DNA from: Elusimicrobiota bacterium | GTDB taxonomy: Bacteria > Elusimicrobiota > Elusimicrobia > Elusimicrobiales > UBA9959 | Direction: 5' to 3' | DNA: 64,000 nt | Assembly: GCA_012517285.1 (NCBI GenBank) | Contig: JAAYVG010000005.1 | Span: 36,331-100,330 of the forward strand | In this document: piece by piece, positions 36,001-45,452 of the stretch | Position numbering within the stretch: position 1 is the first letter of the stretch | Layout of the letters: each line of letters starts with the position of its first letter | Program-made: the position numbers and the translations under genes | The notes under the pieces: generated by a model | Told to the model about the DNA's origin: nothing | Databases searched by the model: none | What the model saw: the letters and a program-made list of their open reading frames with translations, nothing else

Positions 36001-36110
36001 AGGGTTACTAAAAAAGATTAACCGTGGAGATTTTATAAATGAGGAACTTTATAAAAATTTTAAAAATTTATATCAAAACTGCAAAGTTTTTTAAGTATTG
36101 TTAATAAATC
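36001..36110 (+). repeat. About 108-bp dispersed repeat, copy 2
   Basis: Starts AGGGTTACTAAAAAAGATTA and parallels copy 1 (34225) to TTGTTAATAAAT with a few substitutions. From about 36142 to 36165 three 8-mer words follow (TCCCAAAC, AACTAAAT, AACTATTT). Confidence 0.8.
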
Positions 36111-36164
36111 CAAAAGTGACATAGGAGGTTCTTTTGTTTCTTCCCAAACAACTAAATAACTATT

Positions 36165-37037
36165 TTATATCTGTTCAATCAGTAGATCCAATTTTTCTCT
36201 GTTTTTTTGTTCAAGCCTCGTTAGTGGAAGCCTTAGCTCATCATCGTCTATAATTCCCATCTTTTTGAGTGCATACTTAACGGGTATTGGATTTGTTTCA
36301 ATGAAAAGATTTTTAATAAGTTTAAAGTTTTTTTGGTGAAGATTAATTGCCCTTTGAATATCTCCATTTTTAAAATAGTTGCACATATCTGATATATCAT
36401 CAGGTATTATGTTTGAGGCAACAGATATAACACCTCTTGCTCCAACGCTCATCATAGGAAGGGTAAGCGAGTCATCACCTGATAAAACTGTAAAATCTTT
36501 TGAACATATGTTTATTATCTCGCTTACCTGATCAAGATTGCCACTTGCTTCTTTTACTGCAACAATGTTTTTATGTTTTTCCGAGAGAGTTTTAACAGTT
36601 TGTGGAATCATATTAACGCCTGTCCTTGATGGTATATTATAAAGTATTATCTCCATCCCTGTATTCTCAGCTATCCTTGAGAAGTGTTCTATCATACCAC
36701 TCTGGGTCGGTTTGTTGTAGTATGGAACTATTGCTAATATAGCATCAGCTCCAAGATCATTTATCTCCATAAGTGTTTTTAATGATTTTTCAGTTGAATT
36801 TGTTCCAAATCCACAGATGACCTGCTTCCTGCCTTTAAAAAAATTAACGGTAAACTTTATCATATCAGTATATTCATCAGGGCTTAGTATGCTTCCCTCT
36901 CCTGTTGAACCACATGGAACAACTCCAGATATGCCTGATTCAAGCTGTATTTTTAAAAGATTTTCATAAGATTTAAAATCAATTTTATTATTTTTAAATG
37001 GCGTGACAACTGCTGTATAGCAACCTTCTATTTTCAT
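36165..37037 (-). CDS. dapA: 4-hydroxy-tetrahydrodipicolinate synthase
   Basis: A 290-residue aldolase-class enzyme condensing pyruvate with aspartate semialdehyde for diaminopimelate and lysine synthesis. PCGSTGEGSILSPDEY is the substrate loop, the catalytic Tyr lies in ILYNIPSRTG and the Schiff-base Lys in VAVKEASGN. Diaminopimelate is needed for the peptidoglycan handled by several enzymes here. Its start overlaps the stop of the FAD oxidoreductase upstream by 4 bp. Confidence 0.93.
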   Translation of the reverse strand: MKIEGCYTAVVTPFKNNKIDFKSYENLLKIQLESGISGVVPCGSTGEGSILSPDEYTDMIKFTVNFFKGRKQVICGFGTNSTEKSLKTLMEINDLGADAILAIVPYYNKPTQSGMIEHFSRIAENTGMEIILYNIPSRTGVNMIPQTVKTLSEKHKNIVAVKEASGNLDQVSEIINICSKDFTVLSGDDSLTLPMMSVGARGVISVASNIIPDDISDMCNYFKNGDIQRAINLHQKNFKLIKNLFIETNPIPVKYALKKMGIIDDDELRLPLTRLEQKNREKLDLLIEQI

Positions 37038-38311
37038 AATCTGCCTCCTGATATTTCTTTTGCTGCATCAAAACCATCCCTTATATTCTCTTCCATAAAT
37101 GAATACTTCCATCCACCATATCTCCCTGTTGATATAACTTCATTTGTTTTAAGATAACCAAAGATGGTTTCAAGGCTTTTGTTTCTTTTATCATCATATA
37201 TCACATAACCACATTCTATCTTTGACCATAGCTTTGTGATAACATCTTTTTCACTTCTTATAATCTTTAACTCAATGAGTGCTTTTATTATATCATCATA
37301 TTTTTTCTGGATATCAACATATTCATTTTCTCTTGTCGATAACTCAACGTATAGTGAATCGTATCCATCTGGTGCAAGGTTCTTTGAAAAATTTGTATAA
37401 AAGCCAACCCTGTAGAATGGAAATCTTTTCTCAGGAAAGTATATCCAATGTTGTTTGAACTTTGTCTTTTTAATACCTAAATTAAGAACATATACTGTAT
37501 TATGCTTGAGATTTCTCGCTGCTCCTTTGACTTTTTCAGGGGCATCGGATATCTCTATAAAGTGTTTTAATGGCATTGTATTTATGAGCTTTGAGTATTT
37601 TATAGCACTGCCATCTTTGAAAAATAATTTTTTTTCTTTAAAGCTTACTTTTGTGACCTCTTTTTTTAGCATAAGCCTTTTATTATCAGCAAGCAGTTTC
37701 CTCGTAAGCGAGTATATGCCACCATTTAATGGATAGTAAAATTTTGCATTATATCCTATGTTTTTTATCTTGCCCTTCAATGCACCGTTTAAAACTTGGT
37801 TTATATTCGGTTGTGGAACAAACTCGCCAAGCCAGTCAGTTGTAATGCTTTCTAATGGATACGAAAGCAGCTTCTCGTTGTAGGGAAACATAAAATATTT
37901 ACATATCCCCTCACCAAATGTTTCATATGACCATATCTTGAAGTTTTTGGTCATAGTTCTTTCTTTGAGCTGTGCTTTTAAAAAACCATTAAGGCACTGT
38001 GATTTTATTTCTGGTGGGAGATTGTAGAGATTTACCTGAAATGGATAGTCTGTATAACATTTATCAATATATATCTGGGCATTCCTTTCAATCTCAATTA
38101 TATTGTCTTTCAATATGTCAAGAACAAATTTTTTAGTTTCATCCCATCTCAGATGAAGAAGATGGCCTGAGTAGTCAAATGTAAATCCATCACTGTATAT
38201 ACTCGCGCCAAGTCCTCCATAATATGCTTCCTTTTCAACTATTAAATAATCAGTTCTAAGTCTGTAAGCACAGCTTAGCCCTGTTGGCCCTGAACCTATT
38301 ATGATTAGCAT
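37034..38311 (-). CDS. FAD-dependent oxidoreductase, UDP-galactopyranose mutase/protoporphyrinogen-oxidase-like
   Basis: A 425-residue flavoprotein. IIIGSGPTGLSCAYRL (residues 3-18) and VEKEAYYGGLGAS bind FAD; DYSGHLLHLR is the amine-oxidase-family follow-on; GRYGGWKYSFMEENIRDG near the end is the second FAD region. It is different from the oxidoreductase at 23279. Between a DegT aminotransferase (7-bp overlap) and dapA (4-bp overlap), it is probably part of a surface-sugar operon. The substrate is unknown. Confidence 0.72.
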   Translation of the reverse strand: MLIIIGSGPTGLSCAYRLRTDYLIVEKEAYYGGLGASIYSDGFTFDYSGHLLHLRWDETKKFVLDILKDNIIEIERNAQIYIDKCYTDYPFQVNLYNLPPEIKSQCLNGFLKAQLKERTMTKNFKIWSYETFGEGICKYFMFPYNEKLLSYPLESITTDWLGEFVPQPNINQVLNGALKGKIKNIGYNAKFYYPLNGGIYSLTRKLLADNKRLMLKKEVTKVSFKEKKLFFKDGSAIKYSKLINTMPLKHFIEISDAPEKVKGAARNLKHNTVYVLNLGIKKTKFKQHWIYFPEKRFPFYRVGFYTNFSKNLAPDGYDSLYVELSTRENEYVDIQKKYDDIIKALIELKIIRSEKDVITKLWSKIECGYVIYDDKRNKSLETIFGYLKTNEVISTGRYGGWKYSFMEENIRDGFDAAKEISGGRL

Positions 38312-39432
38312 CTAACTTTAATTGCCTCTTTCACTTTTTCTGAGACATACTCTATCTCATCATCTCTTAGCTGTGGGAACATCGGAAGTGATAAAACCTC
38401 ATCCTGAATCTTTTCCACAACTGGCAGATCACCTTTCTTATAACCTAAATGCTTGTATGCCTGTTGAAGGTGTAGTGAGACAGGATAATATATCTGATTT
38501 GCTATACCATTTTCATTGAGATGTTTCTGAACTCTGTCTCTTATCTCCTTTGATTCAAATCTTATCGTATAATAGTTAAAGGAGTGATAGCAGTTTTCAC
38601 CTGTTGATGGAGTTTTTACAACATCTTTGAGCAATTCATTATACTTTGATGCGGCTTTATTTCTCATCTCGGTAAACCTGACTATATTTCTGAGTTTGAC
38701 TCTTAAAACTGCTGCTTGAATTGTATCAAGCCTTGAGTTAAAGCCCTCTCTTTCATAAAGATATCTTTCGCTTGAGCCATGGTTTCTAAGAGTGTTTGCT
38801 AACTTAGCGACATTATCATCATTTGTTGTTATCATACCACCATCTCCATAGGCTCCTAAGTTCTTAGCAGGAAAGAAGCTGAAAGCTCCACATTTACCCA
38901 TAGAACCAACAAACTTCCACTGGCTTTCCATATTATATTTTGCTGTAAATGCCTGAGCACAATCCTCTATAACGATAAGGTTATGTCTTTTTGCTATATC
39001 CATTATTTCCTTCATCCTTGCAGGGTGGCCGTAAAGGTGAACTGGCAGTATAGCTTTTGTATTCTTTGTTATCCTTTTCTCAATATCCTTTGGATCTATG
39101 TTATAATCATTTTCGTTTATATCGGCAAAAACAATTTTTGCGCCTGACTGTGATATGGTTTCGCTTGTGGCTATAAAGGTAAATGGTGTTGTTATAACTT
39201 CATCGCCTTGCTTTATTCCTGACGCCATTATTCCAATTCTCAAAGCGTCGGTTCCACTGGCCACTGCTATGGCATATTTTGTGCCATTAAATTTTGCAAA
39301 TTCTTCCTCAAATTTATGGACATCCTCGCCCAGTATGAAGTCACATCTTTCAATAACCTTTGATATAGAAGAGTCTATCTCACTCTTTAATTCCTTATAC
39401 TCTCTTGTAAGATCTGCTAATGGTACTTTCAT
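38305..39432 (-). CDS. DegT/DnrJ/EryC1/StrS family aminotransferase
   Basis: A 375-residue PLP enzyme of the type that aminates nucleotide-linked keto-sugars. The start is at 39432 (MKVPLADLTREY), with AAGGAGG upstream; the open frame that reaches 39567 is only translated repeat. The PLP lysine is in FSFFPAKNLGAYGDGG; GTDALRIG and HLYGHPARM are also typical. It heads the minus-strand group with an FAD oxidoreductase, and a role in making an amino-sugar for the cell surface is likely (inference). Confidence 0.88.
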   Translation of the reverse strand: MKVPLADLTREYKELKSEIDSSISKVIERCDFILGEDVHKFEEEFAKFNGTKYAIAVASGTDALRIGIMASGIKQGDEVITTPFTFIATSETISQSGAKIVFADINENDYNIDPKDIEKRITKNTKAILPVHLYGHPARMKEIMDIAKRHNLIVIEDCAQAFTAKYNMESQWKFVGSMGKCGAFSFFPAKNLGAYGDGGMITTNDDNVAKLANTLRNHGSSERYLYEREGFNSRLDTIQAAVLRVKLRNIVRFTEMRNKAASKYNELLKDVVKTPSTGENCYHSFNYYTIRFESKEIRDRVQKHLNENGIANQIYYPVSLHLQQAYKHLGYKKGDLPVVEKIQDEVLSLPMFPQLRDDEIEYVSEKVKEAIKVRC

Positions 39433-39498
39433 ATAATTCCTCCTTACACTTAAATTCACATTGTAACTACAAGTTAAGAACTGCAGGTTAAGGTTAAG

Positions 39499-39583
39499 GA
39501 CTAAACAACCAGATAACTGCCTTGCCTCTTTCTTCCTAAATAACCAGATAACCAAACAACCAGACAACTTTTTCAGTGACCCT
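39499..39583. repeat. Composite intergenic repeat block 5
   Basis: The divergent gap has GGTTAAGG words (39487-39499), 8-mers GACTAAAC and AACCAGAT (39499-39514), a linker GCCTTGCCTCTTTCTTCC, four more 8-mers (39534-39565), then the element end ACTTTTTCAGTGACCCT (39567-39583). The linker and end recur inverted at 63807-63873. The rest of the gap to 39749 is AT-rich, with overlapping dyads around TAAGAC and GGTCTTAGGACC (about 39650-39682), and must hold the promoter of the next gene. Confidence 0.8.
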
Positions 39584-39749
39584 AAGTATATTATATATTA
39601 ATTAAAAATATATTGGAATAAAAAATAATGATTTTGATTATATAGGTTTTAAGACTTTTTTAATATAGGTCTTAGGACCCTTAATTTATAATTAAACCGT
39701 TATAAAATATAAACATATGGCGACATAATCTTTTTTAAAGGAGAATCTT

Positions 39750-40940
39750 ATGATGAAAGTATTTAATTTGATGGTCTCTCTGTTTTTGTTTAATACAGTT
39801 GTTTTTTCAGCAGATCTTTCAAATCCGCTTCCAAATTGGCTTGATCCTGCAAGAGAAAAAAAGCAGGTGGAAAAAATAAATATTCCCGAAAGCAGAGCTG
39901 TTCCTCCAGCAGATTTTAGGATTCCAGCCGAATATGAGCCTGCTTCAGCAGTGTTAATATCATACGCAGGATACTCTTCTATGCTAACAGGTATCGCTCA
40001 GGCTGTGAGCAACAAAGCCAATGCTATGATATGGGTTATGTCAGGACCTGAAAGTATGAGCGGAGTTCCAAAGGAAAAATATATGAATTTTTCTATTCCT
40101 GTTGATACTGTATGGATGAGAGATTACGGTCCTTTTGGGCTTTCTAAAAAACAGTCAAAGGTTGCTATAATTGATACGATTTACAGACACTACGAGTATC
40201 GAACGGATGATGATGCTGTTCCTCAGAATGTTGGTAAGGCTCAGGGTATAGATGTCTATCCTGCTGGTCTTATACTTGATGGTGGAAATTTTATGGTTGA
40301 TAGCTATGGCAATCTGTTTATGACAGAGAGAACTTACATATGGAACAGCAATAAATCAAAGGATGAGGTCAACTCAATACTCAAAAACTATTTTAAAATA
40401 AAAAATATTTATACCTTTGAATATGCTGGATATCCTGATGAACCTGCTGATGGAACAGGTCATATAGATATGTTTATGAAGTTGCTAAACGATCATACAG
40501 TTCTTATCGCTAAGACTGATACTGAGCCTTTTAAGACCACAATGGATAAGGCAGCAAAGTTTTTTGAAAACAGAACTGCTCCTGATGGAAATAAATACAC
40601 AGTTCTTAGAGTTGCCGGTTATTACAAAAATCACACATGGTACACATATACCAATTCGCTTATAGTGAATGGATATGTCCTTATGCCATCATACTCAAGC
40701 TATTCTTCGTCAAACTCTGATGCTCAGAAGCTTTATGAGTCTGCTGGTCTTAAGGTTGTTCAGATAAACTCTGATAGTTCTATAACAAGCGGTGGCTCAA
40801 TTCACTGTGTGACCCAGATTATCCCTGATGTTGGAAAGATTTTAAAGGAGAGCGATTCTCAGAAAGAAATCAATAAATCTGTTGATTATATGGAGCTCGA
40901 ACCAGTTGAGACATTGCTTAAATCAGCGACTAATTTTTAA
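39750..40940 (+). CDS. Exported agmatine deiminase/peptidylarginine deiminase (PAD_porph) family protein
   Basis: A 396-residue protein with a signal peptide (residues 2-20, ending VVFSA). The deiminase motifs are complete: VWMRDYGPFG, LDGGNFMVDSYG, GTGHIDMFMK and the catalytic Cys in GGSIHCVTQI. Cytoplasmic agmatine deiminases make N-carbamoylputrescine, but this copy is exported, like the Porphyromonas peptidylarginine deiminase, which modifies C-terminal arginines of proteins. Which substrate applies here cannot be decided. AAGGAG lies before the ATG. It stands alone, divergent from the aminotransferase operon. Confidence 0.85.
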   Translation: MMKVFNLMVSLFLFNTVVFSADLSNPLPNWLDPAREKKQVEKINIPESRAVPPADFRIPAEYEPASAVLISYAGYSSMLTGIAQAVSNKANAMIWVMSGPESMSGVPKEKYMNFSIPVDTVWMRDYGPFGLSKKQSKVAIIDTIYRHYEYRTDDDAVPQNVGKAQGIDVYPAGLILDGGNFMVDSYGNLFMTERTYIWNSNKSKDEVNSILKNYFKIKNIYTFEYAGYPDEPADGTGHIDMFMKLLNDHTVLIAKTDTEPFKTTMDKAAKFFENRTAPDGNKYTVLRVAGYYKNHTWYTYTNSLIVNGYVLMPSYSSYSSSNSDAQKLYESAGLKVVQINSDSSITSGGSIHCVTQIIPDVGKILKESDSQKEINKSVDYMELEPVETLLKSATNF

Positions 40941-41049
40941 TTTTTTAACAGTTTTTGCTTATATCATAAGGGCGAAAAAGTTTAAAGTTATAGAACAATT
41001 TGATATTTTTTTATATTTTCATATCATTTGTGAAATCATTTTAAAAGTA

Positions 41050-41078
41050 TTGATTAGTTTTTATTTTTTTGCTATATT
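41050..41078 (+). promoter_or_regulatory. Probable sigma-70-type promoter, leaderless start
   Basis: TTGATT, exactly 17 bp, TATATT. The ATG of the phosphohexomutase lies 9 bases past the -10 and has no Shine-Dalgarno, so the mRNA may begin at or very near the start codon. Confidence 0.5.
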
Positions 41079-41086
41079 TGTTATCT

Positions 41087-42580
41087 ATGATTACACTCAT
41101 TAAATTTGGAACCTCCGGATGGAGGGCAAAGATCGGAGAGAATTATAATGTTTATAACTTACGCCGTGTGGCATGTGCTACAGCAATGCATATAAAAGAA
41201 AATAAACGATACGGCTTTAATGGCGAGGATTATGAATTTTATCTTAAATCAAACAATAAAACAAAACCAAACATACCCACCGTTGTTGTGGGCTATGACA
41301 CAAGATTTTTTTCAGAATATGCTGCAAGGATTGTAAGTGAAGTTTTTGCCTATCATGGGATAAATGTAATATTTTCAGATATAGAAGCTCCAACTCCAAC
41401 CATAGCATGGCTTGTGATGAAGTATTCTGCTATTGGTGGAGTAACAATAACTGCAAGTCATAATCCTCCAGAATACAATGGCTATAAATGGACACCATTT
41501 TGGGGTGGGCCTGCAACAGTTGAGATTACAAACGATTTAGAAGCAAGGTGCTTCTCACTTTCAGAAACTATGGCCGAAAGATATATGAATTTTGATACTG
41601 CTGTTTCAAACAAGATAATAAAGGTTTTTGATTTCCATAAGGATTATTTTGAACAGATAAATAAATTGATAGATTTTAAAAGAATAAAATCTGCAAATCT
41701 TAAGATAGCGGTTGATAGCGTTTATGGAACAGCCAGAAGTTATCTGAGAAAACTTTTGGAAAACAATGGTATCAATGTTATAAGCATAAGGGATACGAGG
41801 GATGTTTATTTCGGAGGTCACTCTCCTGATACTGATGAGGAAAACCTCAGCGAGCTTAAAAACATTGTTGTTAAAAACAGGTGTAATATCGGAGTTGCTT
41901 GTGATGGTGATGCCGATAGGTTTGGAATAATATGTTCAAATGGAAAATGGCTTTCTCCAAATATTGTGCTTGCCTTGGGATATTACCATATGCTTGAGAA
42001 TAAAAAGATGAGTGGGGGTGTTGTCAGAAGTGTTATGACCTCTCATTTTGTTGATGCAATAGCTAAAGATTATGGCTGTGAGGTAAGGGAAACACCGGTG
42101 GGTTTTAAATACATTGGAGATCTACTTAGAACAGGGAATTATCTTATAGGCGGAGAAGAATCCGGTGGTCTTTCTGTAAGAGGACATGTTCCTGAAAAGG
42201 ATGGAATATTGGCAGATCTCCTCATCACGGAGATGATTGCTTATGAAAAAACTGATCTTGTCTCCATAATATCAAAGCTTGAAAAAAAGTATGGCAAATA
42301 TTATAGTTCAAGGATAAACTTTAAGATAAGCGAAGATATGGATATGGGCAGAATAATAGAAAAACTAAAAAAAACTCCTCCATTGAAGTTAGGTTCAATG
42401 CCTGTATGGAGAATAGATGATACAGATGGCTTTAAGTTTATCATTAAAAATGGAAGCTGGCTCGGGCTAAGGCCAAGCGGGACAGAACCTGTCGTAAGAA
42501 TATATGCGGAGTCAAGTTCTCTTTCTTTGTTGAATCAGCTTATTGAGGAAGGGAAGAAGATAATAAGAATGGATGATTGA
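41087..42580 (+). CDS. Phosphoglucomutase/phosphomannomutase family protein
   Basis: A 498-residue alpha-D-phosphohexomutase. The first ATG at 41087 ([16 protein letters not shown]) is the start; a TTG 18 bases earlier is inside the promoter. Phosphoserine loop [18 protein letters not shown], metal loop [10 protein letters not shown], sugar loop GGEESGGLS and phosphate loop [12 protein letters not shown] are all intact. It would interconvert hexose 1- and 6-phosphates for glycan or nucleotide-sugar synthesis. It runs into the enolase leader. Confidence 0.92.
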   Translation: MITLIKFGTSGWRAKIGENYNVYNLRRVACATAMHIKENKRYGFNGEDYEFYLKSNNKTKPNIPTVVVGYDTRFFSEYAARIVSEVFAYHGINVIFSDIEAPTPTIAWLVMKYSAIGGVTITASHNPPEYNGYKWTPFWGGPATVEITNDLEARCFSLSETMAERYMNFDTAVSNKIIKVFDFHKDYFEQINKLIDFKRIKSANLKIAVDSVYGTARSYLRKLLENNGINVISIRDTRDVYFGGHSPDTDEENLSELKNIVVKNRCNIGVACDGDADRFGIICSNGKWLSPNIVLALGYYHMLENKKMSGGVVRSVMTSHFVDAIAKDYGCEVRETPVGFKYIGDLLRTGNYLIGGEESGGLSVRGHVPEKDGILADLLITEMIAYEKTDLVSIISKLEKKYGKYYSSRINFKISEDMDMGRIIEKLKKTPPLKLGSMPVWRIDDTDGFKFIIKNGSWLGLRPSGTEPVVRIYAESSSLSLLNQLIEEGKKIIRMDD

Positions 42581-42647
42581 AGAAAATGAAAAAATCAATA
42601 AGGCAACGATGGATAAGAAGTTAAACTCTGGTTTAATTGGAGGTAAT

Positions 42648-43934
42648 ATGGATGTTAAAATAAAAAAAATTTATGCAAGGGAGATACTTGATTCAAGAGG
42701 ATTTCCTACTGTTGAGACGGATGTTTATCTGTCGGATGGTTCGTTTGGAAGATCAGCAGTTCCATCAGGTGCATCGACGGGGAGCAATGAGGCACTTGAG
42801 CTAAGAGATGGTGATAAAAGATATCATGGCAAGGGAGTTTTAAAAGCAGTTAACAATGTTAACAATATTATTGCAAAATCTCTTGTTGGGATTAAGGCTA
42901 TAGAACAGCAGAAGATTGATAAGATGATGATAGATCTTGATGGCACTCTAAACAAGTCAAAGCTCGGTGCTAACGCAATACTCTCAGTTTCTATGGCTCT
43001 TATGAGGGCTGCGGCCGTTGCAAACCATATGCCACTTTATGCATATATAAGAAAGGTTTATGGAATCAAGGAAAAGGATTATTACATACCAACACCAATG
43101 CTCAATATTGTAAATGGTGGTAAGCATGCTGATAGCGGGCTTTCTGTTCAGGAGTTTATGATAGTTCCTGTTGGAGCTAATTCATTTGCTGGTGCTATAA
43201 GAATGGCATCGGAGGTATATCACACTCTTAAAGGAATACTTTCATCAAAGGGTTACACAATATCTGTTGGTGATGAGGGTGGATTTGCTCCAAAGGTCTT
43301 TACCCATGAGTCCGTTTTAGAAATTATTGTTGATTCAATAGTGAAATCGGGTTATACAACAAAGGATATAAAAATTGCAATAGATTCAGCTGCAAGCGAG
43401 TTTTATAAGGATGGCAAGTATATATTTGAGGGAACTACGATGACATCGAAGGAGTTAATATCAAAGTATGAGGAGTGGAGAAAATACTTTCCAGTGGTAA
43501 GCTTTGAGGATCCGCTTGCTGAGTATGACTGGGATGGCTGGCAGTCTATGACAAAGTCTATGGGTAAAAAGGTAAGGCTTGTAGGGGATGATATATTTGT
43601 TACTAATCCTACAATATTTGAAAAAGGTATAACTGAGGATGTTGCTAACGCAATACTTATAAAGCTGAATCAGATAGGTACTCTAAGCGAAACAATAGAT
43701 GTGATAAATATGGCAAAAAAAAGTGGTTATGCAACAATAATATCTCACAGGTCAGGTGAAACAGAGGATAATTTTATAGCTGATCTGGCTGTTGCGACCA
43801 ATGCATGTGCCATAAAAACCGGCGCACCTGCGAGAAGTGAAAGGCTTTCCAAGTACAATCAACTGATAAGAATAGAAGAGGAGCTTGCCAAAAAATCCAG
43901 ATATGCTGGTGACATGGCTTTTAGGTTGAAATGA
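42648..43934 (+). CDS. eno: Enolase
   Basis: A 428-residue glycolytic enzyme that dehydrates 2-phosphoglycerate. The start is at 42648 ([18 protein letters not shown]), with GGAGGT before it; the open frame reaching back to 42573 is extra. [36 protein letters not shown], the Mg ligands in [10 protein letters not shown] and GDD, the catalytic Lys region ILIKLNQIG and SHRSGETED are present. It overlaps the FtsB-like gene by 4 bp, an association known in many bacteria. Confidence 0.96.
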   Translation: MDVKIKKIYAREILDSRGFPTVETDVYLSDGSFGRSAVPSGASTGSNEALELRDGDKRYHGKGVLKAVNNVNNIIAKSLVGIKAIEQQKIDKMMIDLDGTLNKSKLGANAILSVSMALMRAAAVANHMPLYAYIRKVYGIKEKDYYIPTPMLNIVNGGKHADSGLSVQEFMIVPVGANSFAGAIRMASEVYHTLKGILSSKGYTISVGDEGGFAPKVFTHESVLEIIVDSIVKSGYTTKDIKIAIDSAASEFYKDGKYIFEGTTMTSKELISKYEEWRKYFPVVSFEDPLAEYDWDGWQSMTKSMGKKVRLVGDDIFVTNPTIFEKGITEDVANAILIKLNQIGTLSETIDVINMAKKSGYATIISHRSGETEDNFIADLAVATNACAIKTGAPARSERLSKYNQLIRIEEELAKKSRYAGDMAFRLK

Positions 43935-44212
43935 GACGTAAGAAGTTAAAGCCTGATTTTAAGGACATACTTGTTATAGTTGCTGGTATTGTATTCTCTG
44001 CAAGTGGAATCTATCAGATTGTTTCTAATTACTGTGAAATATACAAGCTGACAAAGGAAAAGAATAAGCTTTTAAAAGAAAATGAGGAGTTAGCGATCAA
44101 AATAAAATCCACTGATAAGAAAGAATTTATAGAATACAACGCAAGAATAAGATTGGGTCTTAAAAAACCAGATGAGATAGAATACAGATTTGATCCTCCG
44201 GAGAAAAAGTGA
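43931..44212 (+). CDS. FtsB/DivIC-like septum formation initiator
   Basis: A 93-residue bitopic protein: basic N-terminus, one membrane span (about residues 13-30) and a periplasmic coiled coil (about 35-60, [20 protein letters not shown]), ending in a short [20 protein letters not shown] region as in DivIC/FtsB. In the divisome, such proteins join FtsL and FtsQ. The eno-ftsB neighbourhood supports the call. Overlaps its neighbours by 4 bp on both sides. Confidence 0.75.
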   Translation: MRRKKLKPDFKDILVIVAGIVFSASGIYQIVSNYCEIYKLTKEKNKLLKENEELAIKIKSTDKKEFIEYNARIRLGLKKPDEIEYRFDPPEKK

Positions 44213-44829
44213 TAAAAATAAAACAGATAAAGGTTGGTAAGATGGATAATCTTATGTATATAGTATCTGGAGCTGTTTCTTTTATAGTAATAGATCCATC
44301 ATGGGGTTTTGATGAGATTGAAAATTATATATCTGAAACAGGTAAAACCCTTAAAGCAGTTTTGCTAACCCATGGCCATTTTGATCATACTATGGATATA
44401 AGAAAGATAAGGGATGCTCATAAAGATGTGGATTTTTATATATCAGAAAGGGATCTTGTCTTTATAGATTATAAATTTGATTTTAAATTTTTATCTGATG
44501 ATCAGATTTTGAAGATTGATGATATAGAGGTTAAAACTATTCATACTCCAGGCCACAGTGCAGGTGGTTATTGCTTTTTAATAGGCAAGTATCTGTTCAC
44601 TGGCGATACTCTTTTTCAAGGACTCTGTGGAAGGGTTGATCTCCCATACTCTGATCCTGAGGAGATGAGAAAAAGTCTTTTAAAGCTAAGTGAGCTGGAT
44701 GATTCAACAGTTGTATTCCCCGGCCACAGTTACAACTCTCTTAAAACCACGATAGGAGCTGAAAAAAAGGATAATATTTATATGAGATCAGCAAACGACA
44801 AGGAAAAATTTTTATCAGTGGCTTTATGA
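44209..44829 (+). CDS. Metallo-beta-lactamase-fold hydrolase (glyoxalase II-like)
   Basis: A 206-residue cytoplasmic protein starting at GTG within the previous stop. LTHGHFDHTMDI is the HxHxDH zinc site; HTPGHSAGGYCF, FTGDTLFQGLCGRVDL and FPGHS supply the remaining ligands. The family includes thiolester hydrolases; the substrate is unknown. It is coupled to the FtsB-like gene before it and the HAD gene after it by 4-bp overlaps. Confidence 0.85.
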   Translation: MIKIKQIKVGKMDNLMYIVSGAVSFIVIDPSWGFDEIENYISETGKTLKAVLLTHGHFDHTMDIRKIRDAHKDVDFYISERDLVFIDYKFDFKFLSDDQILKIDDIEVKTIHTPGHSAGGYCFLIGKYLFTGDTLFQGLCGRVDLPYSDPEEMRKSLLKLSELDDSTVVFPGHSYNSLKTTIGAEKKDNIYMRSANDKEKFLSVAL

Positions 44830-45452
44830 AATTTGCACTTGTAAGCGATTTTGATGGGACTATTACAACACGTGATGTGGGAGATTTTCTTCTTCTTCAT
44901 TTTGGATTGGCCGCTCAGAAAGAGATAGATGAATCATATGCAGTTGGGATGAGGGTAGAGGAGTGGATGAAAAAGTATTTCAGAAGAATGAAGTATATAG
45001 ATGGTATAAGGATAAAAAAAGCTATATCAGATCATATAAGAATAAGAAGGGGATTTCGTGAACTTGTGGATTTCTTTAATAAGAACAATTATCCCTTAGA
45101 GGTAGTAAGCGGTGGAGTTGATCTTTATATTGATGAGGTTTTTGGCAGCAACGGAATAAAGATAAATGGGTTTTATGGAAGATTTAATAGCGGTGATATA
45201 AAATTTGATTTTCTTAAAAAATTAACGCTTTCAGATTTTAAGGCAAGTAGGGTAAAACATTATAAAAAGTTAGGATATAAAACTATATTCTGTGGCGATG
45301 CTACAAACGATTACAGAGCTGCTAAAGAAGCAGATGTAGTTTTTGCTGCATTAAAGTTGAAAGATATATTGTCTGATGAAAACTTTCCTTTTTATCCTCT
45401 TAATAATTTTAGAGATGTGGTAGGAGCTATAAATGCTACCTTATCTCATTGA
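44826..45452 (+). CDS. HAD-IB family phosphatase (MtnX-like)
   Basis: A 208-residue phosphatase. SDFDGTITTRD (residues 7-17) carries the nucleophile and acid Asp; VVSGGVDLYIDEV is motif II; CGDATNDYRAAKEADVVFA is motif IV. This matches MtnX/PSP-like phosphatases; the substrate could be a phosphorylated methionine-salvage intermediate or phosphoserine. Its 3' end overlaps lgt by 20 bp. Confidence 0.8.
   Translation: MKFALVSDFDGTITTRDVGDFLLLHFGLAAQKEIDESYAVGMRVEEWMKKYFRRMKYIDGIRIKKAISDHIRIRRGFRELVDFFNKNNYPLEVVSGGVDLYIDEVFGSNGIKINGFYGRFNSGDIKFDFLKKLTLSDFKASRVKHYKKLGYKTIFCGDATNDYRAAKEADVVFAALKLKDILSDENFPFYPLNNFRDVVGAINATLSH

Noticed and set aside
39433..39567. 45-codon N-terminal extension of the DegT aminotransferase
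   Set aside because: The extension is translated 8-mer repeat; the ATG at 39432 has a good Shine-Dalgarno and matches the family start.
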